Shown here piece after piece: positions 1-8,038 of a stretch of 64,000 bases of DNA. A program made the position numbers and the translations under genes. A model generated the notes under the pieces. It ran no database searches, had not been told where the DNA came from, and saw only the letters and a list, made by a program, of their open reading frames with translations. The stretch comes from Streptacidiphilus rugosus AM-16. Its GTDB lineage: Bacteria; Actinomycetota; Actinomycetes; Streptomycetales; Streptomycetaceae. Every line of letters starts with the position of its first letter. Within the stretch, counting starts at the first letter, position 1. Location: the NCBI RefSeq assembly GCF_000744655.1, contig NZ_JQMJ01000004.1, positions 992,001-1,056,000 of the forward strand, given 5' to 3'.

Positions 1-176
1 GCGCGACCGTCCCCGGCACCGGCTCCCCCGGGCTGGTCTCCGCCTGGGCCGCGGAACTGCGCACCAGCCTCCACACCTTCCCCGGCGCCGGCTACTACAC
101 CGCCTGCGTCACCAACAACGGCACCACCGACACCAACGTCCGCCTGCAGCTGCGCACCGACGCCGAGTTCAGCTGA
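1..176 (+). CDS. C-terminal end of an unrecognised protein (partial)
   Basis: The frame beginning at base 3 is open for 57 codons and stops with TGA at 174-176, so this is the tail of a gene that starts before the window. The visible residues are rich in Thr, Asn and Gly with alternating hydrophobic positions (for example YYTACVTNNGTTDTNVRLQL), which looks like the last strands of an extracellular beta-sheet domain. One Cys is present and there is no membrane segment. No family is recognised from so short a piece; export is an inference from composition only. Confidence 0.6.
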   Translation, partial: ATVPGTGSPGLVSAWAAELRTSLHTFPGAGYYTACVTNNGTTDTNVRLQLRTDAEFS

Positions 177-275
177 CCGGTTCACGCCCCGGTGACCGGT
201 TCTCGCCACCGGCCCGGGCCGGGAACGGCCGCAGCGGTAGCGCCCGGGTCGCTACCGCTGCGGGGTCCTTGAGGG

Positions 276-683
276 TCAGTCGTCGAGGAACAGCGCGGCG
301 ACCTGAGCGGTGTCCTCGGTGCCCCGGTAGCGGACGATCAGCCCGTCTCGCAGCGTGAAGTGGTGGTGCAGGTCCATGGTCACCATGCGGCCGCCGGTCC
401 GGTGCCGGGCGCGGCAGCGCACCACGGTCAGCACGTCGTCGCCGCTGGCCGCGTACACCAGCGGGGTGAACTCCTCGACGTCCATCGCGGTCGCGAACTC
501 CCCGAAGAAGGCGGCGACCTCGGCCTTGCCGATGCGCGTCCCGTACCAGGGCGCGGCGGTCGTGGTGGTCTCCACGCCCCAGTCCACGCCCTCGCTGAGC
601 GCCGCGAGGATGCCGTCCGCGTCGCCCTTGAGGAACGACTCGTAGCACGCGGTGATGATCTCGATGTTGGTGTCCGTGGTCAT
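276..683 (-). CDS. SnoaL-like (NTF2-fold) protein
   Basis: A 135-residue protein starting with ATG at 683 (MTTDTNIEIITACYESF). Length and pattern match the SnoaL/NTF2-like family: an N-terminal helix with 'YESFLKGDADGILAAL', a 'W' early in the first strand region, and a C-terminal HHHFTLRDGLIVRYRGTED segment. Family members are small alpha+beta cones acting as isomerases, cyclases or pure binding proteins; the substrate cannot be told from sequence. The frame is open further upstream, but that stretch is low-complexity Arg/Ala/Pro and is not expected in this family. It is divergent from the ABC exporter genes, with about 340 bp between them. Confidence 0.85.
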   Translation of the reverse strand: MTTDTNIEIITACYESFLKGDADGILAALSEGVDWGVETTTTAAPWYGTRIGKAEVAAFFGEFATAMDVEEFTPLVYAASGDDVLTVVRCRARHRTGGRMVTMDLHHHFTLRDGLIVRYRGTEDTAQVAALFLDD

Positions 684-1025
684 GGGCGGCCGTCCTCCGT
701 GTCGGGCGAGCGGCTCCCGCGGCGTCGGAGCGGGGCTTCGACGACGCGGTGCCGAGCGGTGGCAAGCAGACTCCCGCCGGGCGGCCTCGCGGGGCAGAGC
801 GCGCGCCGACCGCGCGCGCAGCACGTGTCCGGCACGTCCCGCTCCCGCGCGCGGGACGGCGCGCGCCGGATGCGCCGGTCGAGACCGTCCGTGCAGCTCA
901 GGGGCCTTCTCGGTACCTCCGCACAACCGGGCCTGAGACCGGACGACGCGCTCCTGACAGCGGTCCTTCGGCGACTGTCAGTCCGTATCAGCGCTGTGTC
1001 AGCGGGCCCTGGGACGTTGACGGAC
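684..1025. other. Intergenic region between divergent genes
   Basis: About 340 bp separate the SnoaL-like gene from the ABC exporter. No convincing gene is seen. The right part holds the TGTCAG repeat cluster described separately; the left part is plain GC-rich sequence. Confidence 0.6.
954..1003. promoter_or_regulatory. TGTCAG repeats upstream of the ABC exporter
   Basis: CTGACAG at 954-960 and CTGTCAG at 975-981 form a 7-bp inverted repeat with a 14-bp spacer, and a third copy of TGTCAG lies at 997-1002. The cluster ends about 23 bp before the ATG of the ATPase gene, where an operator would sit. Repeated half-sites suggest a dimeric repressor, but no regulator gene is adjacent, so this is a candidate only. 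Confidence 0.35.
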
Positions 1026-2045
1026 ATGACGCGAATCGACAAGAACCCCGAATCCGGCCGCCCGGTGGCCGTGTCCGTCCGGGGGCTGGTCAAGCACTAC
1101 GGCGAGACCAAGGCGCTGGACGGGGTGGACCTGGACGTGCACGAGGGCACGGTCCTCGGTGTCCTCGGCCCGAACGGCGCCGGCAAGACCACCCTCGTCC
1201 GCTGCCTGTCCACCCTGATCACGCCGGACGCCGGCCACGCCGTCGTGGCCGGCTACGACGTGGTCCGCCAGCCCCGCCAGTTGCGCCGGGTGATAGGACT
1301 CACCGGCCAGTACGCCTCGGTCGACGAGAAGCTGTCCGGCCGGGAGAACCTGTACCTGATCGGCCGGCTGCTGGACCTGTCCCGCAAGGAGGCGCGCGCC
1401 CGCGCCGACGCGCTGCTGGAGCGCTTCTCGCTCACGGACGCCGCCACCCGGCCGGCCCGCACCTACTCCGGCGGCATGCGCCGCCGCCTCGACCTGGCCG
1501 CGTCGATGATCGGCCGCCCGCACGTCCTGTACCTGGACGAGCCGACCACCGGTCTCGACCCGCGCACCAGGAACGAGGTCTGGGACGAGGTGCGGAGCAT
1601 GGTGCGCGACGGCGTGACGGTGCTGCTCACCACCCAGTACATGGAGGAGGCCGAGCAGCTGGCCTCCGAGCTGACCGTCATCGACCGCGGCAAGGTCATC
1701 GCCAACGGCGGGATCGACGCCCTGAAGGCGAAGGTCGGCGGCCGCACCCTGCGGATCCGCCCGACCGACCCGCTGGAGCTGCACCCGCTGGTGACGGCGC
1801 TGGACGACCGCCGGCTGACCGGCCCCGACGCCGCCGTCCATACCGAGTCCGACGAGGTCGTGGTGCCGATCGTCAGCGACGACCAGCTGACCGCGGTCGT
1901 CGCCGAGGTCACCGCCCGCGGCATCACGATCGGCTCGATCTCCGTCGAGCTGCCCAGCCTGGACGAAGTGTTCCTCTCTCTCACCGGCCAGAAGGCGTCC
2001 GCTCCCGAGCAGGCCGCACCCGAGCTCGAGGAGGTCGCCGTATGA
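1026..2045 (+). CDS. DrrA-type ABC transporter ATP-binding protein
   Basis: A 339-residue ATPase of the daunorubicin-resistance (DrrA) type, the cytosolic motor of a two-gene exporter. Walker A GPNGAGKTT is at about residues 48-56, the signature YSGGMRRRLDL near 147, and Walker B VLYLDEPTTGLDP near 167. The C-terminal 100 residues are the DrrA-specific extension. The ATG at 1026 gives the normal family length; the frame is open far upstream but only as arginine-rich noise. The gene overlaps the permease start by 4 bp (ATGA), so the two are translationally coupled. Substrate unknown; relatives export hydrophobic drugs or lipids. Confidence 0.95.
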   Translation: MTRIDKNPESGRPVAVSVRGLVKHYGETKALDGVDLDVHEGTVLGVLGPNGAGKTTLVRCLSTLITPDAGHAVVAGYDVVRQPRQLRRVIGLTGQYASVDEKLSGRENLYLIGRLLDLSRKEARARADALLERFSLTDAATRPARTYSGGMRRRLDLAASMIGRPHVLYLDEPTTGLDPRTRNEVWDEVRSMVRDGVTVLLTTQYMEEAEQLASELTVIDRGKVIANGGIDALKAKVGGRTLRIRPTDPLELHPLVTALDDRRLTGPDAAVHTESDEVVVPIVSDDQLTAVVAEVTARGITIGSISVELPSLDEVFLSLTGQKASAPEQAAPELEEVAV

Positions 2046-2878
2046 GCGCCGCCACCCTGTCCCCCACCCTTCCGACCATCACCGTCGAGGCCGACCCGAA
2101 GATCGGCCTGCGCGGCCACCTGCGCCACACCGGCGCGCTGATCCGCCGCAACCTGCTGTGGATCAAGCAGGACCCCGAGTCCATGATGGACGCGGTCCTG
2201 ATGCCGGTGATCTTCACCCTGCTCTTCGTCTACGTCTTCGGCGGCTCGATCGGCCAGTCGCTCGGCGGCGGCCAGGCCGCGTACGTGCAGTACGTCATCC
2301 CGGGCATGATCGCGATGATGAGCATGAACATCGCCCAGGCCGTCGGCACGGGCTTCAACGAGGACTTCAACAAGGGCATCATGGACCGCTTCCGGTCCCT
2401 GCCCATCGGCCGCGGCTCGGTGCTGATCGCGAAGATCGCGGTCGAGCTGATCCGGCTCGTGGTCGCGGTCACCATCCAGATGATCGTCGCGCTGCTGGTC
2501 GGGTACCACATCAACGGCCACTGGGGCGGTCTGCTGGCGTCGATCGGCCTGTCCGCGCTGTTCGGCTCCGCCGTGATGTGGATCTTCCTGGTCCTCGGTG
2601 TGACCATGAAGAACGCGCAGTCCGTGCAGGCGATGGGCTTCCTGGTGATGATGCCTCTTCAGTTCGGCTCGTCGATCTTCGCGCCGACCAGCTCGATGCC
2701 GGGCTGGCTGGAGAGCTTCACCAAGTACAACCCGATGTCCGGCCTCGCCGACGCCGCCCGCGGCCTGATGACCGGCGGCCCGATCGCCCACGGCCTGACC
2801 GTCACACTCGCGTGGACCGCCGGTCTGACCCTGGTCATGGCGCCGATCGCGATCCGCAAGTTCACGAAGAAGACCTGA
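2042..2878 (+). CDS. DrrB-type ABC transporter permease
   Basis: A 278-residue ABC-2 type membrane protein that partners the preceding ATPase. After a 45-residue cytosolic N-terminus come about six hydrophobic segments, beginning with AVLMPVIFTLLFVYVFGG and ending in a helix before the basic tail RKFTKKT. The segment with ADAARGLMTGG lies just before the last helix, as in DrrB/ABC-2 permeases. The ATG at 2042 overlaps the ATPase stop. The pair should form a dimeric exporter in the cell membrane. Confidence 0.95.
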   Translation: MSAATLSPTLPTITVEADPKIGLRGHLRHTGALIRRNLLWIKQDPESMMDAVLMPVIFTLLFVYVFGGSIGQSLGGGQAAYVQYVIPGMIAMMSMNIAQAVGTGFNEDFNKGIMDRFRSLPIGRGSVLIAKIAVELIRLVVAVTIQMIVALLVGYHINGHWGGLLASIGLSALFGSAVMWIFLVLGVTMKNAQSVQAMGFLVMMPLQFGSSIFAPTSSMPGWLESFTKYNPMSGLADAARGLMTGGPIAHGLTVTLAWTAGLTLVMAPIAIRKFTKKT

Positions 2879-2993
2879 CGCCCCGCCCCACTTCACGTCC
2901 GGTCCGGGTCCCAGCAGGGCGGCAGCCTCCCCACGAGGCCGCCGCCCTCGGCACTTCGCGGCGCGGCGCGCGCGGTGGGCCCGCCGCAGGTTG

Positions 2994-3015
2994 CCCCGCC
3001 GTGAAGGCGGGGAAA
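2994..3015 (+). terminator. Hairpin after the ABC exporter genes
   Basis: CCCCGCC (2994-3000) and GGCGGGG (3006-3012) make a perfect 7-bp stem with a 5-base loop, followed by AAAAT. It sits 115 bp after the permease stop and before the next gene. A terminator is the simplest reading, but there is no T run on the + strand; the A run would be a U run for the other strand. The shape also resembles subterminal hairpins of IS200/IS605 elements, though no transposase is nearby. Confidence 0.4.
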
Positions 3016-3057
3016 ATCGCTGTCGGGCTGGCGGATCACGGTGGTAGAACCACCGCT

Positions 3058-3840
3058 GTGCACAAGACTCTGGAGTTCCCCGATCTGCTGCGTCTGATCG
3101 ACGATCGTTCGACCGCGTTCCGCGCCGCGATCGCCGCCGCGCCCAGCCTCGACCTGCCCGTGCCGACCTGCCCCGAGTGGACGCTGGCCGACCTGGTGCA
3201 GCACATCGGCGAGGGTCGCCGCCGCTGGGCCGCCACCGTCGCCGCCGGGCCGGACGCCACGTCCAGGACCCCGGCCCAGGGTGACGCGGTCGCGCCGCAG
3301 GAGCCGGAGGCCGTGCTGGCCTGGCTGGCCGGCTCCACCGAACTGCTGCTGGCGGCCCTGCGGGAGGCCGGTCCGGACCAGGGCTGCTTCACCGGCTGGG
3401 GCAACACCCAGACGCCGCACACCGCCGGTGGCGTCGCCCGGCACCAGGTCCAGGAGATCGCGGTGCACACCTACGACGCCGAGCTCACCGTGGGAGAGTC
3501 GCCCTCCCTGCCGCTCGAGGTGGCGCTCGACGGTGTCGAGGAGAACCTGTTCATCGCCAGCTTCACGACGAGCGCCTGGCCGCACAAGCCCACCGCCTTC
3601 GACCTCCACGCCACCGAGGGCCGCTCCTGGCGCCTCACGGTCGACGGCGACGGCGCACGGACCACCCAACTGCCCGCTGTCGGCGAGGACCCGGACGCGG
3701 CAGGCCTCTCGATCAGCGGTACGGCCAACGAGCTGGTCCTCTGGCTGTACAACCGCATCACCGTGGACTCCCTGCAGCTTGACGGCGACCGGGGGTTGCT
3801 GGACCTGCTCCTCGCCTGGGAACCGGAGGACTGGGGCTGA
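3058..3840 (+). CDS. Maleylpyruvate isomerase/DinB-type family protein
   Basis: A 260-residue protein of the actinobacterial 'maleylpyruvate isomerase family' (DinB-like four-helix domain plus C-terminal domain), whose studied relatives use mycothiol. The N-terminal 'LPVPTCPEWTLADLVQHIGEGRRRW' region and the metal-site motif RHQVQEIAVHTYDAEL (HxxxE...HxxD, near residues 128-143) are family hallmarks. The start chosen is GTG at 3058. A possible -10 box TAGAAC lies at 3045-3050, about 7 bp before it, which would give a leaderless transcript; GTG 3001 is an in-frame alternative with no better ribosome site. The enzymatic reaction is unknown. Confidence 0.85.
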   Translation: MHKTLEFPDLLRLIDDRSTAFRAAIAAAPSLDLPVPTCPEWTLADLVQHIGEGRRRWAATVAAGPDATSRTPAQGDAVAPQEPEAVLAWLAGSTELLLAALREAGPDQGCFTGWGNTQTPHTAGGVARHQVQEIAVHTYDAELTVGESPSLPLEVALDGVEENLFIASFTTSAWPHKPTAFDLHATEGRSWRLTVDGDGARTTQLPAVGEDPDAAGLSISGTANELVLWLYNRITVDSLQLDGDRGLLDLLLAWEPEDWG

Positions 3841-3928
3841 CGGAACGTCACCGCGCCCCGGCGGCACCGACGCCTCCACCCGGATAAGTGCTGGTCCGCG
3901 TCCCGTCCCGTGCCTCAAGATCCTCGGT

Positions 3929-4507
3929 ATGACTGACACAGAACTCACCGAAGAAGAGACGCCGGACGGGCTGCTGGGCTGGTGCCTGGTGGCCAACGTG
4001 GCGCAGGAGACCGCGCGCGGCGACGGCGGACTCCAGATCGAGCGCGGCACGAAGCACTTCCCGGCGGGCGCCCTGCTGTGGATCCCGCCCATACGGTGGG
4101 ACCCCGGCTGGGGTCGCTGGCGTGCGGTCGGACGGCACCGGGGCAACAGCCGCCGCTACGTCAACATGGTCGTGCGCGCGGACGACCTGGAGAACTTCCG
4201 GGTCAAGGGCGTCTACAGCGAGGGCCTCGTCCGCAGCCTCAACGGCTACGACCACGACCCGTCCGCCCCGCAGACCCTGCAGAACCCGTGGACCCGCGAG
4301 CAGGCCCAGAGCTGGGCCGACGCCCGGAACCGACTCCGGGAGAGCATCGTCATCGACGGCCGGCGTCACGTGCGGATCTCCGTCCCCAACCCTCCGCCTG
4401 CAGAACTCCAGGTCGGCGGCGAAATCCTGCACCTCGCCCACTACGGCCCCAGGGGACCCCACTACAGTCGCATGCCCCCTCCCGTGGAATGGGTTCCCGA
4501 GACCTGA
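3929..4507 (+). CDS. Hypothetical protein
   Basis: A 192-residue soluble protein beginning MTDTELTEEETPDGLLGWC. It has several Trp-rich, basic stretches (WIPPIRWDPGWGRWRAVGRH near residue 50) and a C-terminal half with RRHVRISVPNPPPAELQ, suggesting a beta-rich fold. No signal peptide or membrane helix. I do not recognise a family. ATG at 3929 was chosen because coding-type composition begins there. It is isolated: the flanking genes are a co-directional gene ending 88 bp before and a convergent gene after. Confidence 0.75.
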   Translation: MTDTELTEEETPDGLLGWCLVANVAQETARGDGGLQIERGTKHFPAGALLWIPPIRWDPGWGRWRAVGRHRGNSRRYVNMVVRADDLENFRVKGVYSEGLVRSLNGYDHDPSAPQTLQNPWTREQAQSWADARNRLRESIVIDGRRHVRISVPNPPPAELQVGGEILHLAHYGPRGPHYSRMPPPVEWVPET

Positions 4508-4571
4508 GACGTGCTGCCCGAACGGGTGGACGGGGAAAGTTGATGCTGCGGGTGGGGAGCCAATGGTCGCG

Positions 4572-5291
4572 CTATGAGGTCTGCCGCCGGCGGATGACCC
4601 AACCGCGCAGGCGCAGCAGTGCAGCCGTGGCGTGCTTGCCGGTGGCGCTGGGGGCGGCCAGCCCCAGGGCGCTGCGGACCCGGGCGTCGAGCAGGGCGCC
4701 TGCGACGTTGGCGACGCTGCGTTGCAGGGGGCGGCGGAGTGGGCGCGGCAGTCGGCGGGCGGCGAGGGGCGCTCCGGCGAATTGCCACAGGGACAGGGAG
4801 TGGCAGGAGGGGCCGAAATGCTGCTGCTCGTAGGCGTCGGCCCAGCGAGTCCATTCGGCGACGTCCCCGGCAGGGGGTTGGATGCCGAGTTCCCGGGCCA
4901 GCCCGCTGGCGAAGCTGAGGTAGTCGTTGCGCTCGGTGTCAGTCAGGGGCCGCCAGCCGTACTGGTCGATGAAGCGGATGGGCGGCAGAGTGAAGGCGGT
5001 GAGCACAAACCGCATGAGGTCTGGGTCTATGCCGTCGTGGATGCCCTGGAGCCGGGCCAGAACGGGTTTGCTCGCGGGACTGTCGAGGCCTTCCTCCATC
5101 AGGCCCAGCAAGGCATCGCCTGTGGCGCTGGCTCTTCCGGCGGGATCGTTGATCAGTCCTCCGGCACTCGCGAGTTGGCGGGCGACGTCGGGGTGGGCGA
5201 AGGTGCGCCACAGCCCGAGAGTCAGTCCGATTTTGAGATCTTCGGGATGGGTGTTCAGGACCAGGTGGCGCAGTCGCTCTTGCTGGTCCAT
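4572..5291 (-). CDS. MpaB/rubber-oxygenase-like family protein (DUF2236)
   Basis: A 239-residue protein of the DUF2236 'oxygenase MpaB' family, related to latex-clearing proteins that hold a b-type haem. Family blocks are visible: GLWRTFAHPDVARQL near residue 26, 'GLDSPASKPVLARLQGIHDG', 'LTAFTLPPIRFIDQYGWRPL' and 'TERNDYLSFASGLARELGI'. The C-terminal third is basic and shorter than in many relatives. The true substrate and whether the protein is an oxygenase at all are unknown for most actinobacterial members. ATG at 5291; there is no operon partner. Confidence 0.8.
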   Translation of the reverse strand: MDQQERLRHLVLNTHPEDLKIGLTLGLWRTFAHPDVARQLASAGGLINDPAGRASATGDALLGLMEEGLDSPASKPVLARLQGIHDGIDPDLMRFVLTAFTLPPIRFIDQYGWRPLTDTERNDYLSFASGLARELGIQPPAGDVAEWTRWADAYEQQHFGPSCHSLSLWQFAGAPLAARRLPRPLRRPLQRSVANVAGALLDARVRSALGLAAPSATGKHATAALLRLRGWVIRRRQTS

Positions 5292-5709
5292 TGCGGCACT
5301 CTCGATCTTGTCGTGGGTGAAGGCGGCGATGGGTCCCTAGTATTGCGTCGGTCAGCCGGCGCCGCCTTCGCATCTCGGGCGCGGGTGCGCGGGAACGCCT
5401 TCGCCAGTTGGTCGGTGACATCCGCGGCGTCACAGGTGGCCCTCCACGCCGCCGCGAAGGAGTGCGTTCTGACCATGCCCACAGCAAGGGACGTCGAGAG
5501 CCCCCGTGGGCATGGCGAAACCTGGCGAATCCGTGATCTTGCAGCGCGTCAGGTCCACGAACGCGGAGTCGAGGCGTGCAACAACAACCCGTCGACGTTC
5601 CATCGCGGCGGCGGGACCCAGCTCCGCCGTCGAGACGCCCGCCGGATCGTGGCGCAATGCCCCCGGCCGGAACGCCCCGGGCCGCGAGCACCGACACACC
5701 CGGCCCGGC
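5292..5709. other. Intergenic region without a convincing gene
   Basis: About 420 bp between two minus-strand genes. A short minus-strand frame at 5430-5699 contains FVDLTRCKITDSPG, which faintly resembles the STAS-domain core (VDL...DSSG) of anti-sigma-factor antagonists, but nothing on either side continues that domain. It may be a decayed gene or chance. Confidence 0.4.
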
Positions 5710-6897
5710 TCACGTACAGAGGTTGACGTGCCGCACGGCCAGGACGGCGCCCGCGGCGTCGATGAGGCGGGCCCGGGAAAGTTGGCCGCTATTGGTCGCG
5801 GACACGATGCGTGAGGCGATGGCGGTGGTCTCGGCCTGGGTGTTCGTGACCGGGCCGAAGAGAATCATGTCGGCTCCGGAGCGCAGTGCCTGGACGGCGG
5901 CGCCGGAAACGCTCCAGCCTGCGGCGGAGATGGCCTTGGCGGTGAGCGAATCGGTGAGGATCAGCCCGTGGAAGCCGAGCTTTCCCTTGAGCTCGTAGGT
6001 GATGAGCGTCGGCGAGATGCTGCCCGGGTTGGTGGACAAGCCCGGCACGGAGGCGTTGGAGGTCATGATCGCGGGTGCGCCGGCCGCGATGGCGGCCTTG
6101 AACGGCGGCAGGCCGACGGTCTGCTCGGTGGACCAGGCAAGGGTGTGAGCGGGTCCGAAGTCGGTGTTGTAGCTGGCGTCGCCAAGGCCGGGGAAGTGCT
6201 TGATCACGGGGATCACGCCGCCGCTGCGCAGGCCGTTCATGTAGGCGACGGTGTCGCGGGCGACGACGGAGGTGTTGCCGCCGAACGAGCGCAGGCCGTC
6301 GGGATTGGTCGCGCTCGGGACGACGGCGCGGCCGTCGACGTCGGCGACGGGAGCGAGGTCCATGTCGACCCCGGCGGCGGCCATCTTCACGGCGACGTTG
6401 TGGACGGCCTGCTGGATCTGGGCCGCGGACCAGGTGGCGCCCATGGTGTGAGCCCAGGGCAGGGAGCCGACCAGGTTGGCCATGCGCTGGACACCGCCGC
6501 CCTCCTCATCCGTCATCACCAGCAGCCCCAGATGTCCAGGGACGTGGCTGCGCAGGGTGGCCAGCAGCGAGCCGAGGTTGGCTGGCGCCTGCGAGCCGAA
6601 GAGCAGGACGCCGCCGGCTCCCTGGCTGACCTCGGTGCTGACCTGCCCGGGGGCGGTCTCGGACGCGGGCACGGCGATGGTCGTCATGGCCAGCCGGAAA
6701 TTGGACCAGCCGGCCAGTCTGCTCGCGTTGGTGCAGGCCGCCGCCGGCGGCGAGAGCGCGTTCGTGGAAGCGGGAAGACCGGATGGGGCCGAGGAACGCA
6801 GTGCGTCGGCGCCCGAGGCACAGACGCCGAGGGTGAGAGTCATACCGGCTGTCAAAAGGCCCAGCCTGCGCGCGGAATGAATGGAGCGACGCTGCAC
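5710..6897 (-). CDS. Exported glycoside hydrolase family 3 enzyme
   Basis: A 395-residue enzyme with a signal peptide and a single GH3 N-terminal (TIM-barrel) domain. The start is GTG at 6897, preceded by GAGGAGG with 9-base spacing; it gives a signal peptide with an Arg-rich n-region (QRRSIHSARR) and hydrophobic core ending near ASGADA. GH3 blocks seen: 'MTDEEGGGVQRM', 'DMDLAPVADV', KHFPGLGDASYNTDFG and GLILTDSLTAKAIS, whose Asp is the expected nucleophile. The NagZ signature Asp-Ser-His after KHFPG is replaced by Asp-Phe-Gly, so it may not be a classical beta-N-acetylglucosaminidase. Probably acts outside the cell on glycans or peptidoglycan. Confidence 0.88.
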   Translation of the reverse strand: MQRRSIHSARRLGLLTAGMTLTLGVCASGADALRSSAPSGLPASTNALSPPAAACTNASRLAGWSNFRLAMTTIAVPASETAPGQVSTEVSQGAGGVLLFGSQAPANLGSLLATLRSHVPGHLGLLVMTDEEGGGVQRMANLVGSLPWAHTMGATWSAAQIQQAVHNVAVKMAAAGVDMDLAPVADVDGRAVVPSATNPDGLRSFGGNTSVVARDTVAYMNGLRSGGVIPVIKHFPGLGDASYNTDFGPAHTLAWSTEQTVGLPPFKAAIAAGAPAIMTSNASVPGLSTNPGSISPTLITYELKGKLGFHGLILTDSLTAKAISAAGWSVSGAAVQALRSGADMILFGPVTNTQAETTAIASRIVSATNSGQLSRARLIDAAGAVLAVRHVNLCT

Positions 6898-7400
6898 GGA
6901 ACTCAGCCTCCTCAGGCACAGCGGCCGGCCCCCTGAATGCCATGCTAGGCCGCTTCCCCGCGAGTCACTCGGGCGAACGGCCCAAGCCTGTGCAAAGTCC
7001 GGCGAACAACCGGGGCAGCGGTCTACGGCGGCCACGCCCGGAAGCCGATCAGGGCTGCGACACGGGGGCTCGGGTGGTGCTGCGCAAGTCGCCGCAAGGT
7101 CGTTGAGGACGGATTCCGGCTGCTCCTACCGTCCGAGGCATGGCTTCTGCATCCTCCACTTCTGCGGGCGAATCACCGGCTCGACCTCCACCGGATTTGC
7201 TGCGCGCCCGGCGACCGGGACCGCCCTCGGCTGAGTCCGCGTGCCGTGCGCATGTGACTGCCACGAACAGGCTGCGTCGTGACCACAGCCCGGGAAGAGC
7301 CGACACCAGCTGCCGGCGCGGATCGCGAGGTCGATCGCGCGGTGTGGGAGAGGCTGCGGCGCGGCCCTCCTCGGCAAACGGCCGCGATGTGCTGGTGCGA
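6898..7400. other. Intergenic region, nothing recognised
   Basis: About 500 bp upstream of the GH3 gene and downstream of the F420-type oxidoreductase gene. Short frames exist on both strands but show only Arg/Pro-rich composition. It must contain the GH3 promoter; no clear operator or hairpin was found. Confidence 0.5.
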
Positions 7401-7997
7401 TCAGCGGGCTACGGAGATCGCGAAGGGTGCGAATCCACTGGAGCGGATCACGTGCGGCACGAACAGGATCGCAGCCTCGGTGGCACGGGCGGTCCGGATG
7501 CCGCCGAGGTCGGTGATCCGCTCCGGGTGCCAGCCGAGGTCGGCGAGCAGTGCGCGGACGGTCTGCTTGGCCTGCGGACCCTCACCGGAGAGGAACGCGG
7601 TCGGCGGCTGGGCGAGCGTGTCCGGTGCGGTCATCACAGGGAAGAGCATGGTGTTGAGTGTCTTGACGACGCTGGTTCCGGGGAGCGCCTCCTGGAGCTG
7701 CTCGGCGAGGCTGGAGCCGGGGTAGAGCAGGTCGGCGGGAAGTCCGTCCGGTCCGTCGGTGGTGGCGTTGGAGACGTCGACAAGGATCTTGCCCTGCAGT
7801 TCGGCGCGCAGGGCGGCGAGACGTTCCAGTGAGCCGGCGCCCGGGGTGGCGTTGATGACGACCTCGGATGTCCGGGCGGCGTTGGCGGCGGCGCCCGGCT
7901 CGCGGTCCGCCACCGTCACCTGATGTCCTGCCCGAGTGAGGGCTGCGGCGAGGTTGCCGCCGACGCGGCCGTTTCCGAGAACTGCGATCGTGGTCAT
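7401..7997 (-). CDS. NADPH-dependent F420 reductase-like / NAD(P)-binding oxidoreductase
   Basis: A 198-residue Rossmann protein. The N-terminus MTTIAVLGNGRVGGNLAAAL carries the GxGxxG dinucleotide site, followed by VINATPGAGSLERL and 'KTLNTMLFPVM', as in the family of F420H2:NADP oxidoreductases and their many uncharacterised relatives. ATG at 7997 has AAGGAG 9 bases upstream. It lies 41 bp downstream of the IMPase-like gene on the same strand, so the two are likely one transcript, divergent from the LysR gene. Cofactor F420 use is only inferred from the family. Confidence 0.88.
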   Translation of the reverse strand: MTTIAVLGNGRVGGNLAAALTRAGHQVTVADREPGAAANAARTSEVVINATPGAGSLERLAALRAELQGKILVDVSNATTDGPDGLPADLLYPGSSLAEQLQEALPGTSVVKTLNTMLFPVMTAPDTLAQPPTAFLSGEGPQAKQTVRALLADLGWHPERITDLGGIRTARATEAAILFVPHVIRSSGFAPFAISVAR

Positions 7998-8038
7998 GGT
8001 GATGTGCTCCTTGCGTACGGGTGGGTCGTGGTGTGGGG

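Noticed and set aside
2994..3015. IS200/IS605 end or remnant
   Set aside because: The hairpin looks similar to such ends, but there is no tnpA/tnpB, no second end and no other sign of an insertion; a terminator is simpler.
5430..5699. A possible STAS-domain (anti-sigma-factor antagonist) gene remnant
   Set aside because: Only one short segment (VDLTRCKITDSPG) resembles the family core; the flanking residues and the other frames do not continue the domain.
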